Assembly (NCBI RefSeq): GCF_022682495.2
Contig: NC_071387.1
Span: forward strand, 195,588,143 to 195,652,142
Direction: 5' to 3'
DNA: 64,000 nt
From: Desmodus rotundus
Taxonomy: Eukaryota; Chordata; Mammalia; Chiroptera; Phyllostomidae
The position numbers and the translations under genes are program-made. Positions 23,174 through 35,299 of this stretch are shown here, piece after piece (the stretch's first letter is position 1; every line of letters begins with the position of its first letter). Under the pieces are notes generated by a model. It did not search any database, was not told the DNA's origin, and saw nothing but the letters and a program-made list of their open reading frames with translations.

Positions 23174-25895
23174 GCCTGGATTTATATAAAATTATGGGCT
23201 TACTTCTCTTCTTGTTATATACATATGTTACTACATGTTTTCTTTCACTGGTGATGTATTTGAAAAATATATTTTGTATACTATACTTTTATGAGTGGTA
23301 TCCTTTTATCTCAAGGGAACTTTAAAATTTTCTTTTCGAAAATCACTTTATATTTTACAATGAGTGTCTAGAGTACTTTATGTATTTTTTCTCAATTTTT
23401 GTTTATTTTCAGTGTGTTCTGTCTGTCCTATTCAGAGCTTTATGTGCTTTATCTATCAATTTGTTTTTAATAATTATCAGGATTTGTCATTTTTTATTTG
23501 TATAAATATTAATCTCTTTGTATTTGTATCATTCTTGACTTCTAGATTGTTCTTTAACTGTTGTTAACACTTTTAGTCTGTTTTTCTCAATTTTATCCAC
23601 CTTCATTGTACCTCTTACTTGAGTTTTTGACCCTAAATTGCAGGATACTCAAAATTGTTTGCTGTATTTATTTCTAACACTAGACTTGGTGGTTTAACAA
23701 TTAGTTTTTTATATTTGTAAAATATTTTTATCAGGCTAGTCATATTTAAATATTTTATATTAATGTTGCTTTCTCTATAATGTTTTTCCACCTATTTATT
23801 TTTAAATATTTCTTTTTTTATATGTGTTCTATTATTTCTTGTGACTTCCTATTTTTTCCCATTGGGCTTCTCTGTTGCCAAAGCTAATCAAAATTATCTT
23901 ACCCTACTTTGTGCTTTCGCAAGTAAGATTTGAGGTAGTAATGCTACCAAACAGGGACCAGCCTGGAGTGTTGGTCTCAGGCTGGCTTGTGCTGTGTATG
24001 GGTTCTTGACTTTGTGTAGGAAAGATTTCACAAACCAAGGCCAGTTGTTTCTGAGAGTATATGTATTAAGACTGGGGACAGTGAAACAAAGGAAGGATTT
24101 GGGGTAGAAAAGCAACCCGATAGAGCTAGGCAGTGCTCTTAGCTTTGGATCCCTAGAAATGTAGCAGGAAAGCAGTGAGCCAAGGCAGGACTGCTGTTAG
24201 TTTGCTGGGAAGTGAAGATCATAGAGTCAGAAGGGAGCCCAGGTGGGGCTTCTTTAGCTCACTAGGAAGTCTGAGGAAAGGGTACCTTGGAGATAAGATC
24301 CAGGGTAAGCCTGGGATGAGCTGGACTGTCCACTGCTTCCCTGGTTGCAAATCTGGAGGGGGCCCTTGGAATTTAGGAGGAAGTAAACAGCTCATGCCCT
24401 AGATGGGATGTAAGTGTGCTCTAGAGCAAGCCAACCTGGTTTTGTTTGGAGGGTTTTTACCTGTCTTCTGGGGTTGAGAATCTTAAAGGAGAGTGCTAGC
24501 AGAGTAATCATTAGTTTTACAGGTCCTTTTTTAACACACTTTTGCATCAAAATTGGAATATAGGGGAGTTTAGGATTATTCTTTGGTCTGCTTTACTGTT
24601 TTACTTTTTATCTTGGATCCGTCTGGCTTTAAAGTTTTTGTAATTTGTTCCATTGACTTCATCTGTCCTTGGGTTTAGCTGAAACAAATGGCGTTAACTG
24701 GGTCTCTGTTCTCTATTTTCCAAGTCCAAGGTGAGTTAAGCTATTTATTCTCTGGTTAGGAAGGAGAGATATAAACCATTTTTTCTCAAGTGCCCTTGGT
24801 TGGGGAAGATAAGGTCTTGTGATTCACTAGCTGGCTATGTGTTGTTCAAATTGTTCAGCCTTGTTTAAATTTCTTGTCTGTTTTTCTATTCCACTTGCCC
24901 AGGACTTTTCCTAGATTCTTACTGTCTTATCTTGTCACGATAAGTGCTGTGGACCTCAGAGTAGGCAGTCTCATTCACATGCTACCTTCAGAATTGGCTA
25001 TCTCGATCCATAGGTTCCCCACCTTCTCTCCACCCCACCACTGGCCTCCCTTGCATCCGCCATTCAGATCCAAATCTGTCCATCTGCTCTCCTAGACTTC
25101 TTCATATCTGGGAGTTTCCATGTTTTTGTGGGAAAGGAAGAAAGGAAGCCAGGAGATTTCAGCCTACATCAATTACTTTTGGGAAACAACCTTTGCTCAC
25201 ACAGGAGGGATACCACATGAAATTAATACATACAGTAATTTATTAATTTTCTATATTGATTAGCAATGGGCTAAAGTTCACATGTTCTTTCTAATTTTAA
25301 TTATACAAAGCTGGTGACTAAGTGAAAAAGAAGTTGGAACACACACAAGGAAAAGTAAAGGTGGTGGACAGGAAAACTTTATTTCAAGCCTATGAATGTT
25401 CTTGAGGGAAGGCTATGCTTTTATCTTGGACATCCTTGTGGCTTCCTTGAGGAACTGGTTTCCTCATGCAAGATCAGATGTTCAGAGCCTCCTCTTTTTT
25501 ATTAAAGAAGCTCTGTTTTTCTATGACACATAGATTTTTAATATGAATTTGAAAGAAAGTGTTTTCCTCAGCAGGAGATCCTATCTTTTCAAATTTACAT
25601 AAAATTTATAAATGAGGATTTACAAGTGACAAGAGCCAAACCTTTTACAGGTCATTTAGGTCTTTAGGATTTGCGTAGTGAAACACAGGGAGGATTATTA
25701 CGTTTGAATTGACCTAGAGATAAAAGCTGCCTACCATCTAGCAGTCAGGGAAATAATTCTAATTAAAGCGTAAGCATCTTTTTAACACTTTCACCTATAA
25801 TAAATTTTTAATTAAACTTTTAAGTAGATTAAACTGAGGAAATTAAATTGACAAAATTGTGTTTTTTCTGTCTCACCTCCAAATAGTTCTCAAAC
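23174..25895. other. unassigned; GC-richer from about 23930 to 25110
   Basis: The first part is T-rich and may continue an old L1 or ERV relic. From about 23930 to 25110 base composition is more balanced, with motifs such as GGAGGGGGCCCTTGG, but no repeat family or gene was recognised. Frames of 67-75 codons (23364, 24115, 24175, 24874) have no motifs. An old ERV or LTR fragment is possible. Confidence 0.4.
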
Positions 25896-25907
25896 TATAT
25901 TTAATAT

Positions 25908-26116
25908 ATATTATTTGTTTTTATTTATTTTTTTTTACAGCGAGGGTAAGGGAAGGAGGAAGATAGGGGGAGAAACATCAATGTGTGGTTGCCTCTCAGG
26001 TGCCCCCAACTGGAGACCTGGCCCACAACCCAGGCACCTGCCTGACTGGGAATCAAACTGACGGACCCTTGGTTCACCAACCAGGGCTGAATCCACTGAA
26101 CCACACCAGCCAGGAC
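25908..26116 (-). mobile_element. VES SINE copy 1 of an adjacent pair, antisense
   Basis: The plus strand is the inverted VES body: GAGAAACATCAATGTGTGGTTG, CCCACAACCCAGGCACCTG, GGGAATCAAACTGACGG (inverted B box), and CCACACCAGCCAGGA (inverted head). TATATTTAATAT flanks it at 25896-25907 and 26118-26129, a 12-base target-site duplication. It is a typical near-full-length copy with a short A-rich tail (T-run at 25919-25936). Confidence 0.93.
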
Positions 26117-26129
26117 ATATATTTAATAT

Positions 26130-26353
26130 TTTTAAATATTTTATTTATTTATTTTTAGAGAGAGGGGGAGTGGGGGAGAAAAGAAGGAGAGAAACATTGG
26201 TGTGAGAGAGAAACATCAATTGGTTGCCTCTCATACACCCGCCAATCAGGGACTGAGCCCATAACTTAGGCATGTGATCTGACTGGGAATCAAACTGGTG
26301 ACCTTTTGCTTTGCAGCATGCCGCCCAGCCAACTGAGCCACACCAGTCAGAGT
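26130..26353 (-). mobile_element. VES SINE copy 2 of an adjacent pair, antisense
   Basis: The same family and orientation as its left neighbour, and separately truncated in its details: GAGAAACATCAATTGGTTGCC, GGGACTGAGCCCATAACTTAGG, GGGAATCAAACTGGTGACC, CAACTGAGCCACACCAGTC. The shared site ATATTTAAT recurs at 26355-26363, so three copies of the target surround two SINEs. The tail is TTTTATTTATTTATTTTTAGAG. The 73-codon minus frame (26366-26145) is a translation of the SINE and not a gene. Confidence 0.93.
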
Positions 26354-26592
26354 GATATTTAATCATTTTTAAAGTACATGTATTTCAAACACTTCAAAGA
26401 CTCTCAGTTTCCTTTGAGATTACTTTCCTTCTTCAATTCAGCTGCGTGGAGAACACCATCTTAAAATGTTATAAAATTATTTAATGTTGAAGTGTGTATG
26501 AACTTGCCAAAAATATATCTATGTAAACATGTTACTATAATTTGAATTGATTTAAATTTTAAGAAGAGTTTCACATATATAAGCATAAAAAT

Positions 26593-27351
26593 TGTTCAAA
26601 CCTGTAAGAATTTTGTGTGTTTATTTGGGCCAAGCTGATGACAATTTCAGGGAAACAAAAATCTCAACTATTGACAAACTGCTCTAGAGAGTGGCAGTTT
26701 TGTGCCTTATTTTATACATCACCATCAAAGGAGGAGGCTTAAGAATGGTTACATGAAATTCATTGGTAATAGATTAAAGAGGCAGGAGAAAGCAAAGTGG
26801 GGAAATCTTTGGCATTTGATAAAAAGTAAAACAACAAATAGACATATTTCCACACCTCATTTTACACTTTACAATCAAAGCTAAGGTGTGAGGGGGTTAC
26901 ATGAAATCCAATGATGGTAGAGAGGCGGGAGAAAGCAAAGCAAGAAAATCTCTGAGACAGGATAAAAAGTAAAACAAATAGAAACTTTTATTTTAAATAG
27001 GTGGGTGTAGGATAGTTACCAGTTAACATTTAACATGATAATAACAATGAGGGGTTCTGTGGTGTTTGCTCTGGGGCTGTGAGGGGTCTGGGAGAAAGAA
27101 AGTTACCCTGATCTTCCAAAGGCATTATTGTAGCTGCACAAAGACACTAACAGGCTCAGTTAGGGTAAAGAGTGACTTCTGTTAGGGAAGATTCTCCCCT
27201 AGGACATGGTCTCCCACCACGACCTGCTTTCAGTTGGAAAGTTTCCATTGCGGACCATCCTGTGTGGTTACTTTAGTCTCTGAGTTTTAGAGGCTGCTTG
27301 CCCGCCTCCCCTGAGTTTGTCAGGTTAATATGTGGCCCTCTTTCATCCACA
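26593..27351 (-). mobile_element. ERV LTR copy A, antisense, with internal duplication
   Basis: On the minus strand the LTR begins TGTGGATGAAAGAGGGCCAC at 27351. It has a TATA-like GATGTATAAAATAAGG near 26713-26728, an AATAAA at about 26618 (inverted TTTATT), and ends near TTACAGGTTTGAACA. The same block order occurs on the plus strand at 28493-29155, which defines the family. A segment of about 148 bases, containing CATGAAAT(T/C)CA and GGAGAAAGCAAAG, is present twice in tandem (about 26704-26853 and 26854-27000). LTR promoters drive retroviral transcription; no internal proviral sequence is attached, so it is probably a solo LTR. I could not fix a target-site duplication. Confidence 0.75.
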
Positions 27352-28492
27352 GGGGAATAAATTGATAATTTCAGTTTAGGTCACTATAATATTTTAATAT
27401 TTTTAAAAGTTGTTGCTTTATTTTGTTTTACATTTGCACAAGAAGAAAAAATAGCATCTTGAAATGTACCATAGTACCATAGAAGGAATATATTATTATT
27501 TAAGAATAATTACTGAATCCACATGAAAATGCAAAAAACAACTAAATAAATAAACTAAAATTGTATTGCTTCAAAAAGAATAGTAAATTATATTTGCTCT
27601 TTCCCTAAAAAATTTGGGATTATTCATATTCTGATTAGAAAAATGTGTGTGTTATAAAAATCATTTAGTCTACCAAATGACAACAATTTCCATGTTTGTA
27701 TCTTTATTTTTATGTTCGGACTTACAATAACAATTTCTATATTCAGCAAGTTTTCCACCTAATTGTATTTACTATTATTTGATCAGGAGAGTTGTAAACC
27801 TATAATTCTAATGGAGAATTATTTTTAAAAACTTGTTATAGCACTAAAAGTATTTCAATATATCAGTAAAATGAGGAAATACACTGAAAGTGAATAAGTT
27901 TTATAATATCAATTTGTTTGCAAACTCTAAATCAGTAAAAGGTTGATGCAAATGACTCCATTAAGCTTAATCTACATTGAAAAGATAGTATGCTTAAGGA
28001 TGTAATGAAAATTGAAGCACTTCTTTAATTATCTGCATAAATTACTTGGCCATCAGTTTAAAAAATGCAATAATGCTTTTTGGTTAACAATGAAGTATTT
28101 AAGAAAGGCAACATGACTAAGTTTCTACTAAAGTCTAAAAAAAAATCAGCATATCAAAATTTGATGAGGCAATTATACGGAAGATGAATTGCAGTGATAT
28201 TTCACTCTTGCTAACCAGTAGATGATGATAGAATATTGAATACCAGTAGGAGTTTAATGTTAATATATTTTACTATAAACCCTCAAAAAAGCATTTAAAA
28301 TCCAATATGAATACAATTTTCAATGCTCTGAAAGTCTTACATGTAACTGAGTAATTTACAGTATTATGCATCTTCTCAGGACAAAATTAATACAAGTTCA
28401 TCCTTATATATTTCATCAGTTCTTTCACTATTATAGAGTTGTGAGGATTATTTAAGTTCATTATGAGATAAAAGGAAAACCGATAATTTCAG
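27352..28492. other. AT-rich DNA between two divergent LTRs
   Basis: No gag, pol or env sequence is seen, so the flanking LTRs are not ends of one provirus. The 12-mer GATAATTTCAGT occurs next to both LTR 5' ends, at 27364-27375 and about 28482-28493, in the same orientation. No other structure was seen. Confidence 0.55.
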
Positions 28493-29155
28493 TGTGTTGA
28501 TTAAAAAGGGGGCCACAAACAAAATCTGACAAGCTCAGGGGAGGCCAGTACGGAGGACTTACAAACCCAGAGAGCTATAGTAAACCTGTGGGATGGTCTG
28601 AAATGAAAACTTTCCAAAGAAAAGCAGTTCATGGCGAGGTCATATCTTAGGCCACTATTTTCCTTAACAAAGGTCAATCTTTATTTTAACTGAGTCTGTC
28701 TGGGTTTTTTGTTTTTTTGTTTTTTGTTTTTGCATCTACAATAATATAACTAACAGTATACCTTTGGAATATCAAAGTAATTTCCTTTTTTCTTTACCCT
28801 GAAAGTACAATGGCTGCACAGAGCAGAGATCATGAACCCCTTCTTTATTATTATCATGTTATATGTTAACCATCCTATACCTACCTAGTTAACAAAAAAA
28901 GTTTCCATTTGTTTTCCTTGCTATCCATTCTCAGAGATCGTTCTGCTTTGCTTCCTCCTGCCTCTCTAATCACCATTGCATTTCATGTAACCCTTTTATG
29001 CCTCCACCTTTGATTGTACGCATAACATAAGGTATAAAACTGCTATATGGCAGAGCATTTTCTCAATTCATTGAGGTTTTGCTTCCTGGCAATTGTTGTC
29101 AGTTTGGCTCAAACAACCTCAAAAATTCTTAGAGGTTTGGATTTTCTTATGTTCA
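28493..29155 (+). mobile_element. ERV LTR copy B, plus strand
   Basis: The sequence starts TGTGTTGATTAAAAAGGGGG and matches copy A block by block: TCAGGGGAGGCCAG, GGATGGTCTGAAATGAAAAC, TATCATGTTATATGTTAACC, TTTCATGTAACCC and AAGGTATAAAACTGC (TATA-like, about 29030). The end is AAAATTCTTAGAGGTTTGG. Only one copy of the unit duplicated in A is present. The AATAAA of copy A is here changed to CAAACAA, so a polyadenylation signal is lost. A (G)TTTTTTT-rich insertion lies at 28705-28731. Confidence 0.75.
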
Positions 29156-29404
29156 CACTCTACTAAGCCATGGTAGAGAGTGCCCCACCCAGAGTTTATG
29201 TAAGACATAGTATGCGATGAATTTTTCCAGAATTTTTTTTCAGGAAAAGGCTCTTGGAAACAAATTGAAAGTGTAGTCACAAGTGATCAATAATTTCCTT
29301 CTAATTTGTTTGGAAATAAATTCCATGATCTGTTTTATACAGTCCTCTGCTCCATTCTCATTACACTGATGATCTTCAGCCCGTCATACTTCGCTTTCTC
29401 TGTT
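29156..29404. other. short unassigned spacer
   Basis: Between LTR copy B and the next LTR-like block. Nothing is recognised. Confidence 0.5.
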
Positions 29405-30690
29405 TGTTAGATGAACTGCTGACCTGACAGGGTAATAGTTCCTGGGTACTCGTTTCTTGGCTTCTTGACTTCATCTCCAGGAATGTCACCAGACCAAAGT
29501 GGGTTTCGGCTGCCTGCTACCCTCAGTTCTGGAGGCTGAGAACTGAGGCTCAGTTCTGGTGAGAAAAGACAAAGTCTTTATTAAAATGTTTCACAATTTG
29601 GGAGGACTGGGAACTCCCCATCTGCAGGCTCATCAGGTTCACCTCTTCCAAAAACACAAGCAAAACCCTTTCACTTATGAGCCCTCGCTTGTCTGGCTCA
29701 GTGGGTTGAGTGCCAGCCTGTGAATCAAAGGGTCACTAGTTTGATTCCCAGTCAGGGCACATGCCTGGGTTGCAGGCCAGGTCTCCATTTGGGGGCACTG
29801 GAGAGGCAACCACACATTAATATTTCTCTCCTTTTTCTCTCTTCCTTCTCCTCTCTCTAAAAATCAATAAATAAAATCTTTAAAAAACAAAACAAAAGAA
29901 ACAAACAAAAATATCAGCCATTTACAACAAGAACAAACTTTCCCAAACCAAGGCAATGCCCAGAATTCCCAATCCATCTTTATCTGTCTGTCCTTTGGAG
30001 CCTGAGGCAGCTAAGAAGGTGGCTGTCCAGCTCCAGGCTCCTTCCTGGAATCTGAGTTTGTTTCTGATGCCTCCATTGGCCACGTAGCCTCCAGAGCTAC
30101 AAGGTCCACTATAAGGTCCTGCAAGTGCACAGGCCATCGTGACCACATGGTAAGTAAAAAGAGTGTCTGTTTCTTTCCCTGGGTTTATATATGTTGTCTG
30201 TGTGGGTCCAGCCTGGTGCTATTTCCCAGCCCAAACACCCACGCGCTCCATGGAGGCTCCAACCCAACCAATCCTGTCTTCCCTAAGCTAGACTGACAGG
30301 TCTTCTCTGGCACTGCTCCTCCCACTGTCACTATATTGACCTCTGACGTATACGTGGCCGCCTTTCCCCGGTCCCACCCACAGGGGGCTAGAAGGGAGGT
30401 AAGAGGGCTTTGCCTTTAGCCAGTCATTTCCTCTAGACCTGTGCATGCTCTGGACAAAGTTTCCTCCTGCCTTGTCTTGCCCAAGGTTGGAAGGAAAAGT
30501 CATCAGGGGGATGTATCAGGGGGCAGAAAGTTCACAAAGCACCAGCTTAGTTACCTGGCCAACCAGGCCCCACCCACACTGCCTCCGTGGTTCTGGTCCC
30601 TCCTTTGGCCCAATGGTTTGGCCAGGCAGTCTGGCCAGGCTACTTGTATCAGGAGCAGGAGGTTTCATAAAGAAAGGAGTCATCAATGTG
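29405..30690 (-). mobile_element. LTR-like GC-richer block, antisense, interrupted by a SINE
   Basis: On the minus strand the block has LTR features: a TATA-like TATATAAAC at about 30185-30193, an ATTTTAATAAAGACTTTG polyadenylation context near 29570-29587, and a terminal region ending near the TG at 29405 on the plus strand. It is distinctly GC-richer than the surrounding desert. The distance from TATA to AATAAA, without the inserted SINE, is about 400 bases. That is long for one LTR, so it may be a composite or another retroelement. Short frames inside (30146-29922, 30503-30288, 30441-30749) have no recognised domain. Boundaries and family are not established. Confidence 0.45.
29681..29890 (+). 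mobile_element. VES SINE, plus strand, inside an LTR-like block
   Basis: The head GCCCTCGCTTGTCTGGCTCA is followed by GTGGGTTGAGTGCCAGC, a B box in GGTCACTAGTTTGATTCCC, the body CAGTCAGGGCACATGCCTGG, a CT-rich run, and the tail AAATCAATAAATAAAATCTTT plus an A/C-rich extension to about 29908. It lies in the opposite orientation to the surrounding LTR-like block and is therefore younger than it. Confidence 0.94.
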
Positions 30691-33600
30691 GTTTGCTACT
30701 TAATATACCAGATAAGTTTTACTTAACATATTCTTTGTTAAATAAATGAAGAAAATAGTTTTATTTAATAAAATTAATTATTACACATACATGAGAAAGT
30801 ATTTGTGTCAGATGACTTTCTTAAGAACAGACACAGATCTTGACCTTATGGAAGTTTTCATCAATTACCAGGGATTAGCACAGTCTTCTGGGCTAATCAC
30901 CAGAAGTTTCCCTTGCTTAAATTACATTGTAAAAAGTATCTGTCTGTTAAAATATTATAGAATGAGAGAATCCTCACAAATTATTCTCGAAATGGTTTTC
31001 AAATTCATCTAGATATTGATATACATATGACAAAAGTAAAATTAATTGTTCTGGATTCATAATTAGTTCTGGAATTTTATAGGTATTTTAGGGAAGTTTA
31101 ATAAATCAATTTACTATTCTTAGATATTCTGTAAAACTCTTAGAGATATAATAAAAGTATCAAAATTTGATATAATGCAAATTAAATATAAATATCAAAG
31201 TGAACATATAATCACAAAGAAATTTTCTAAACATCTGAAAGACCCAGAGATTTCCTGCACATGCTGTTTTTTTTTTTTTTGCTAGATACTTACATATATC
31301 CCAAGTATTACGTGGTTATCTAAATTTAAATATTGATTAAGTCAAATTATGACTACTAACATTCATTCATTCATTTATCATATTTCAGTATGCTTTCTTA
31401 GTATTATGAATAAATCCAATTTACTTAGAAAATATTTCATACTGTGTTAGTTGGAGTAAAATTAAGTCGTTATGACACACATTCATTACATCACTAAAGT
31501 TATTATTGAAATATTCATTTTATATTTATATAACTGCATAATATAAATTTTTGAAAGACAGTGATTTAGAATGGGATCACAAAAAAGATGAAATGAGATG
31601 ATCAGAAAGTAGTATCAAGAGTTTTGAGGTTACACTTAATGACCGTATTCTTCACAAATTCTTTTCTCTGTGACCTCACCACTATCTCATATGGTGTTTG
31701 AAGTATTCCATCCAACGTGGTTCAGTCGGTTCTGACACAAAGATAAGGTGTCAGTTGTGATCTCAGGTCCACATCCCGTGGAATGGGGAGGAAATAACCC
31801 ATGTTGCAAACCCACATTTTACTAAATTTTAGTCTGCATTAGTGATTTCCTCCTTGCTTAACTCTTTCAGGAGGGATTTCAGAGTCCAGACTGAGTTCTC
31901 AATGACCTGGAGAGGGTGAGGTGTGGAGTTAGCCTGCTCTGCGAGCGTGTTACACAGAGAGACGACTTAGCACTGCAGGGGAGATACTGTCTTTTGTGGT
32001 GTGTTTAGCCTTTGTTTTCCAAATATCAAGAATGTATTTATGATACTGATGTGCATTAATCTCTTTGACCTATGGACAGCTGTTGATCAAGGTCTCACAA
32101 TTTGTTAGTGACAGGGACGGTGTTATGATTCATTGTTGTTCAGTTCTAGTCAAGAAATCACTCCATTGTATCACTTTATTTTATCTTTTTTTTTTTAAGG
32201 CACAAGTCAGCTAAGTATTAACTGAATATCCTTTTAAAAGATAAAATGTTTAAGGGAATCAGTATATCCTTTACATAACAATCATGCATTATTAAAAGTG
32301 CTTTTACAACCCTGGTGGTTAAAATCTCAGGGCTTGAGAGTTCCATTTCTTACCCTGATACTTGATAGTCTGAAACACATTAATGATACTTTTGCAAGTT
32401 TACACCTTGTCCCCAATTGAGGAGCTTTTAAGAAAGTATGTTGATACCACACAAAAATTTCATTTCTTTTATTCCCCCATATAAACATGAAAAAGAAATC
32501 TTGTGATTTTGAGATAGTTGAGATATCACTGGAAATCTTCTTGCTTTTTTCTCATGCTGTTATAGCCTATATAGGGAGAGTGACAGCCGCTCACTTCGGT
32601 GAGGTATTCTATTGTTAGTCACCTGGACCCATCATTTGTCCTTGAAGATTGGACTTTATTCTTTATAAGACTGACTGAAAGAAGGATGTCCATGAGGAGG
32701 AGGGCATGCACCCCCCTTTCCTGCCTGCTTTATTTTGTCCCTTTCCCGCTCAGTAAAAAACCATGCTAAGCCACTATATAGTAAAGAATAAAGGGAAACT
32801 ACGACAAAGTTTTGTAGACAAAGCTAATTCACGCCATTCTTTTTATTCTTCTCTGTACAGCACTAGGTAACAACTGGACAGAAACACAAAGGGATAGAAG
32901 GGTTGCTGGTGAAAGCATATTGGATCTGATCACTGTCAAGGAAGAAAGAAATATATTTAATGATAGTTTAAAATAAAACATACATGTGAAAAAATTGAAG
33001 TGGTTTTTATCAGGGTTTGTCATTTATTTGCCATAGTACTACATATTTCTGAGTCTTAAAAAAAGAAATAAAATGCTACTTATTTACTTATTTTATACAT
33101 TATATTCCTTTTTATTTTATTTCATTAAGACTTCTTAACATTAGGCCTACCTATCAAATTATTCAAAGCATGCAGTACCTTATGATGGGCTGTGGGTAGA
33201 AAAGAAGGGGATTCAATACTAAACAGTGCTATGCTGTGATAAGATAATAAGAATGTGATACACTCATGTGAATCATGCACACGTGTGCTGTTGGAAGGAC
33301 AGTGAGAGAAATGGAAATAACACTTAAAGTAAGTGAGATAAATATTGAAAAGTAGTTCCACATTGACATATGTCAGGCAGTTATTACTCATATTCTGCGT
33401 GTCAGAAAATGAGCCTATATTAGATGTGCGGGAAATAACATAATGCTTTGCTTACATGAAAGTAGTTCTACATGAAGTTTTAAGTATTAACATGACCTTA
33501 CACATGGAGTTGGCATTAACGTGTGATTTTTGGGATATGTAATATTCTAAACATTATGTTCTTTGACCACTTCCAACTACCACATAGACAAACCCTTTCC

Positions 33601-35299
33601 TATAAAATAGCTATTACTTAAATAACATTTTTAAAGGTTTTAATAAATATAACTTTTAAATATGCATCATACTATTTGAGTATCAGCGAAATGCAAAGGT
33701 TTCTGGTAGTGATTTCCAGATACCATTAACTTGGTTGATCAGTGGGTAAGTATTAAAATTATTCAATTAACTTGACACTGGCCATAAAATCTCTGACATG
33801 TTTCATCATCATTTGTATACAACCATTTTTACTTGAGACATATATTTCTACTTGATTTATGTCTTGAAAATTTTTAATTGACCTGTATCCAAAACAATGA
33901 AATGGCTTGTTTGTCACTGTTTCCTTCTGTAATTGGGAACCAAATAATGTATAACATTAAACATACATATATCACGTTTTCCCTCATCACTCATTTACCT
34001 GGTAAATATACATGATGTACAAGTAGGCTAATTTTTATCTACTAATATCTTGTGATGTATAATATCAGTTAAAATGCCTTTTAATTAGATCGTTGGACTC
34101 TGGTAGAGCCTTTTATACACTTATTTTTCTACATCTAGTTTTGTAAAATCTAAAAGCTTGCTGTGCCTGGTAGGCTAGTCTAAATGACTCAGCGACCCTG
34201 CTGAGCCTATGTTTGATGAAGGTAAGGAAAGAAAAATCTTACTTAAGTATAAGTGCAAGGCAGATCATTAATGTTCATAATTTATTAGCTTTTCTTATTT
34301 TTGAGAAGCAGAATGTAACTTAATACAAAGAGTTTGACCAAAACATATCCAAGAAAGAGCTTTGCATAATATTTTAGCTATGAATGAATTAATCAAGTGC
34401 AGAATATTGAGATATGTTTGACTGCCCCTTTATTTTTCCCTTTTAGCAAGATTACAATAAAGAAAGCAGAAAAATAATGGAAATGTCTGGGTTTTCAATC
34501 AATAATTTGCAACAATTCTCTAGTATCTGCCTATAAGATATATTTGAATATTCCAAATGCTTTTGGAGGAAGATGGGTGATACTGAGACATTATAGTCCT
34601 TTTCTACTTTCCTTTTATAAATCACAACTACAGAATCAATTAACCAGCAACATGCTGAAATTAACTCAGCAAGCACATACTACTTTAAATGTGAGCTGCT
34701 TTCAGTAATACCACATACATTTCTTGAGGAATTGAAGGAAACTATGTTTGCTCAAGTTTCAGCTTACTTTAAAGGCTATGATGCTCTAGTAAGTTTCTCT
34801 TTAAGTCTCTGGAATTTACAGGTAATATTTTATAGCAAGTAATTAATGATAGTTAGTCATATGGATAAAAAAGTATTTAGTATCTAAAAATGCTAAACTA
34901 AAAATGTCCACTCCGCAGTAGAGAGAAAAATCTACTATTATAGCAGGAGTAAACTTGTAGATCTATTATTTATCAGAGCAGAATATGTTATTATCTTATA
35001 GGCTATCATATGTTATTCTATCCCAAATTGAAAGACTTCTAGTCAAAAATATATGCTTAAGTATTCACCAAAGTGAGGATAAACTATTTTTTCACTAAAA
35101 TTCCCCTTTTGTATAAAACATTTATATTTTAAGTTAAAATGCAGTTAACTTTTCAAAAGTGTGCATTCTTTTTATAAATAGAGGTAGTGTGTGAAAAGAG
35201 CTTAGTACAAACTCTATAAATTTGGGTTATTTCCAATTTCTGTGTTTATGCTTCACTTTGTAAATGTTATAAAATGTTACTAAAATATAATATAAATAT
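30691..35299. other. AT-rich DNA, no gene seen
   Basis: About 4.6 kb without recognised genes. A T-run lies at 31267-31280 and a CATT-repeat at about 31361-31378. A less AT-rich stretch at 31650-31990 and the frames at 30746, 32829, 33125 and 34452 show no motifs. Confidence 0.55.

Noticed and set aside
26145..26366. 73-codon frame resembling a small cysteine-containing protein
   Set aside because: It is a translation of a VES SINE. The similar frame at 5091-5279 is also SINE-derived.
26593..29155. one complete provirus bounded by the two LTRs
   Set aside because: The LTRs are in opposite orientation and the interval is only 1.1 kb of AT-rich DNA without retroviral motifs.
30441..30749. overlapping 102- and 93-codon plus frames
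   Set aside because: They lie in the GC-richer LTR-like block, have no domains and overlap in different frames, as expected by chance.
32310..32420. possible MIR (CTGGTGGTTAAAATCTCAGG)
   Set aside because: Only the first block looks MIR-like. The conserved core is not found.
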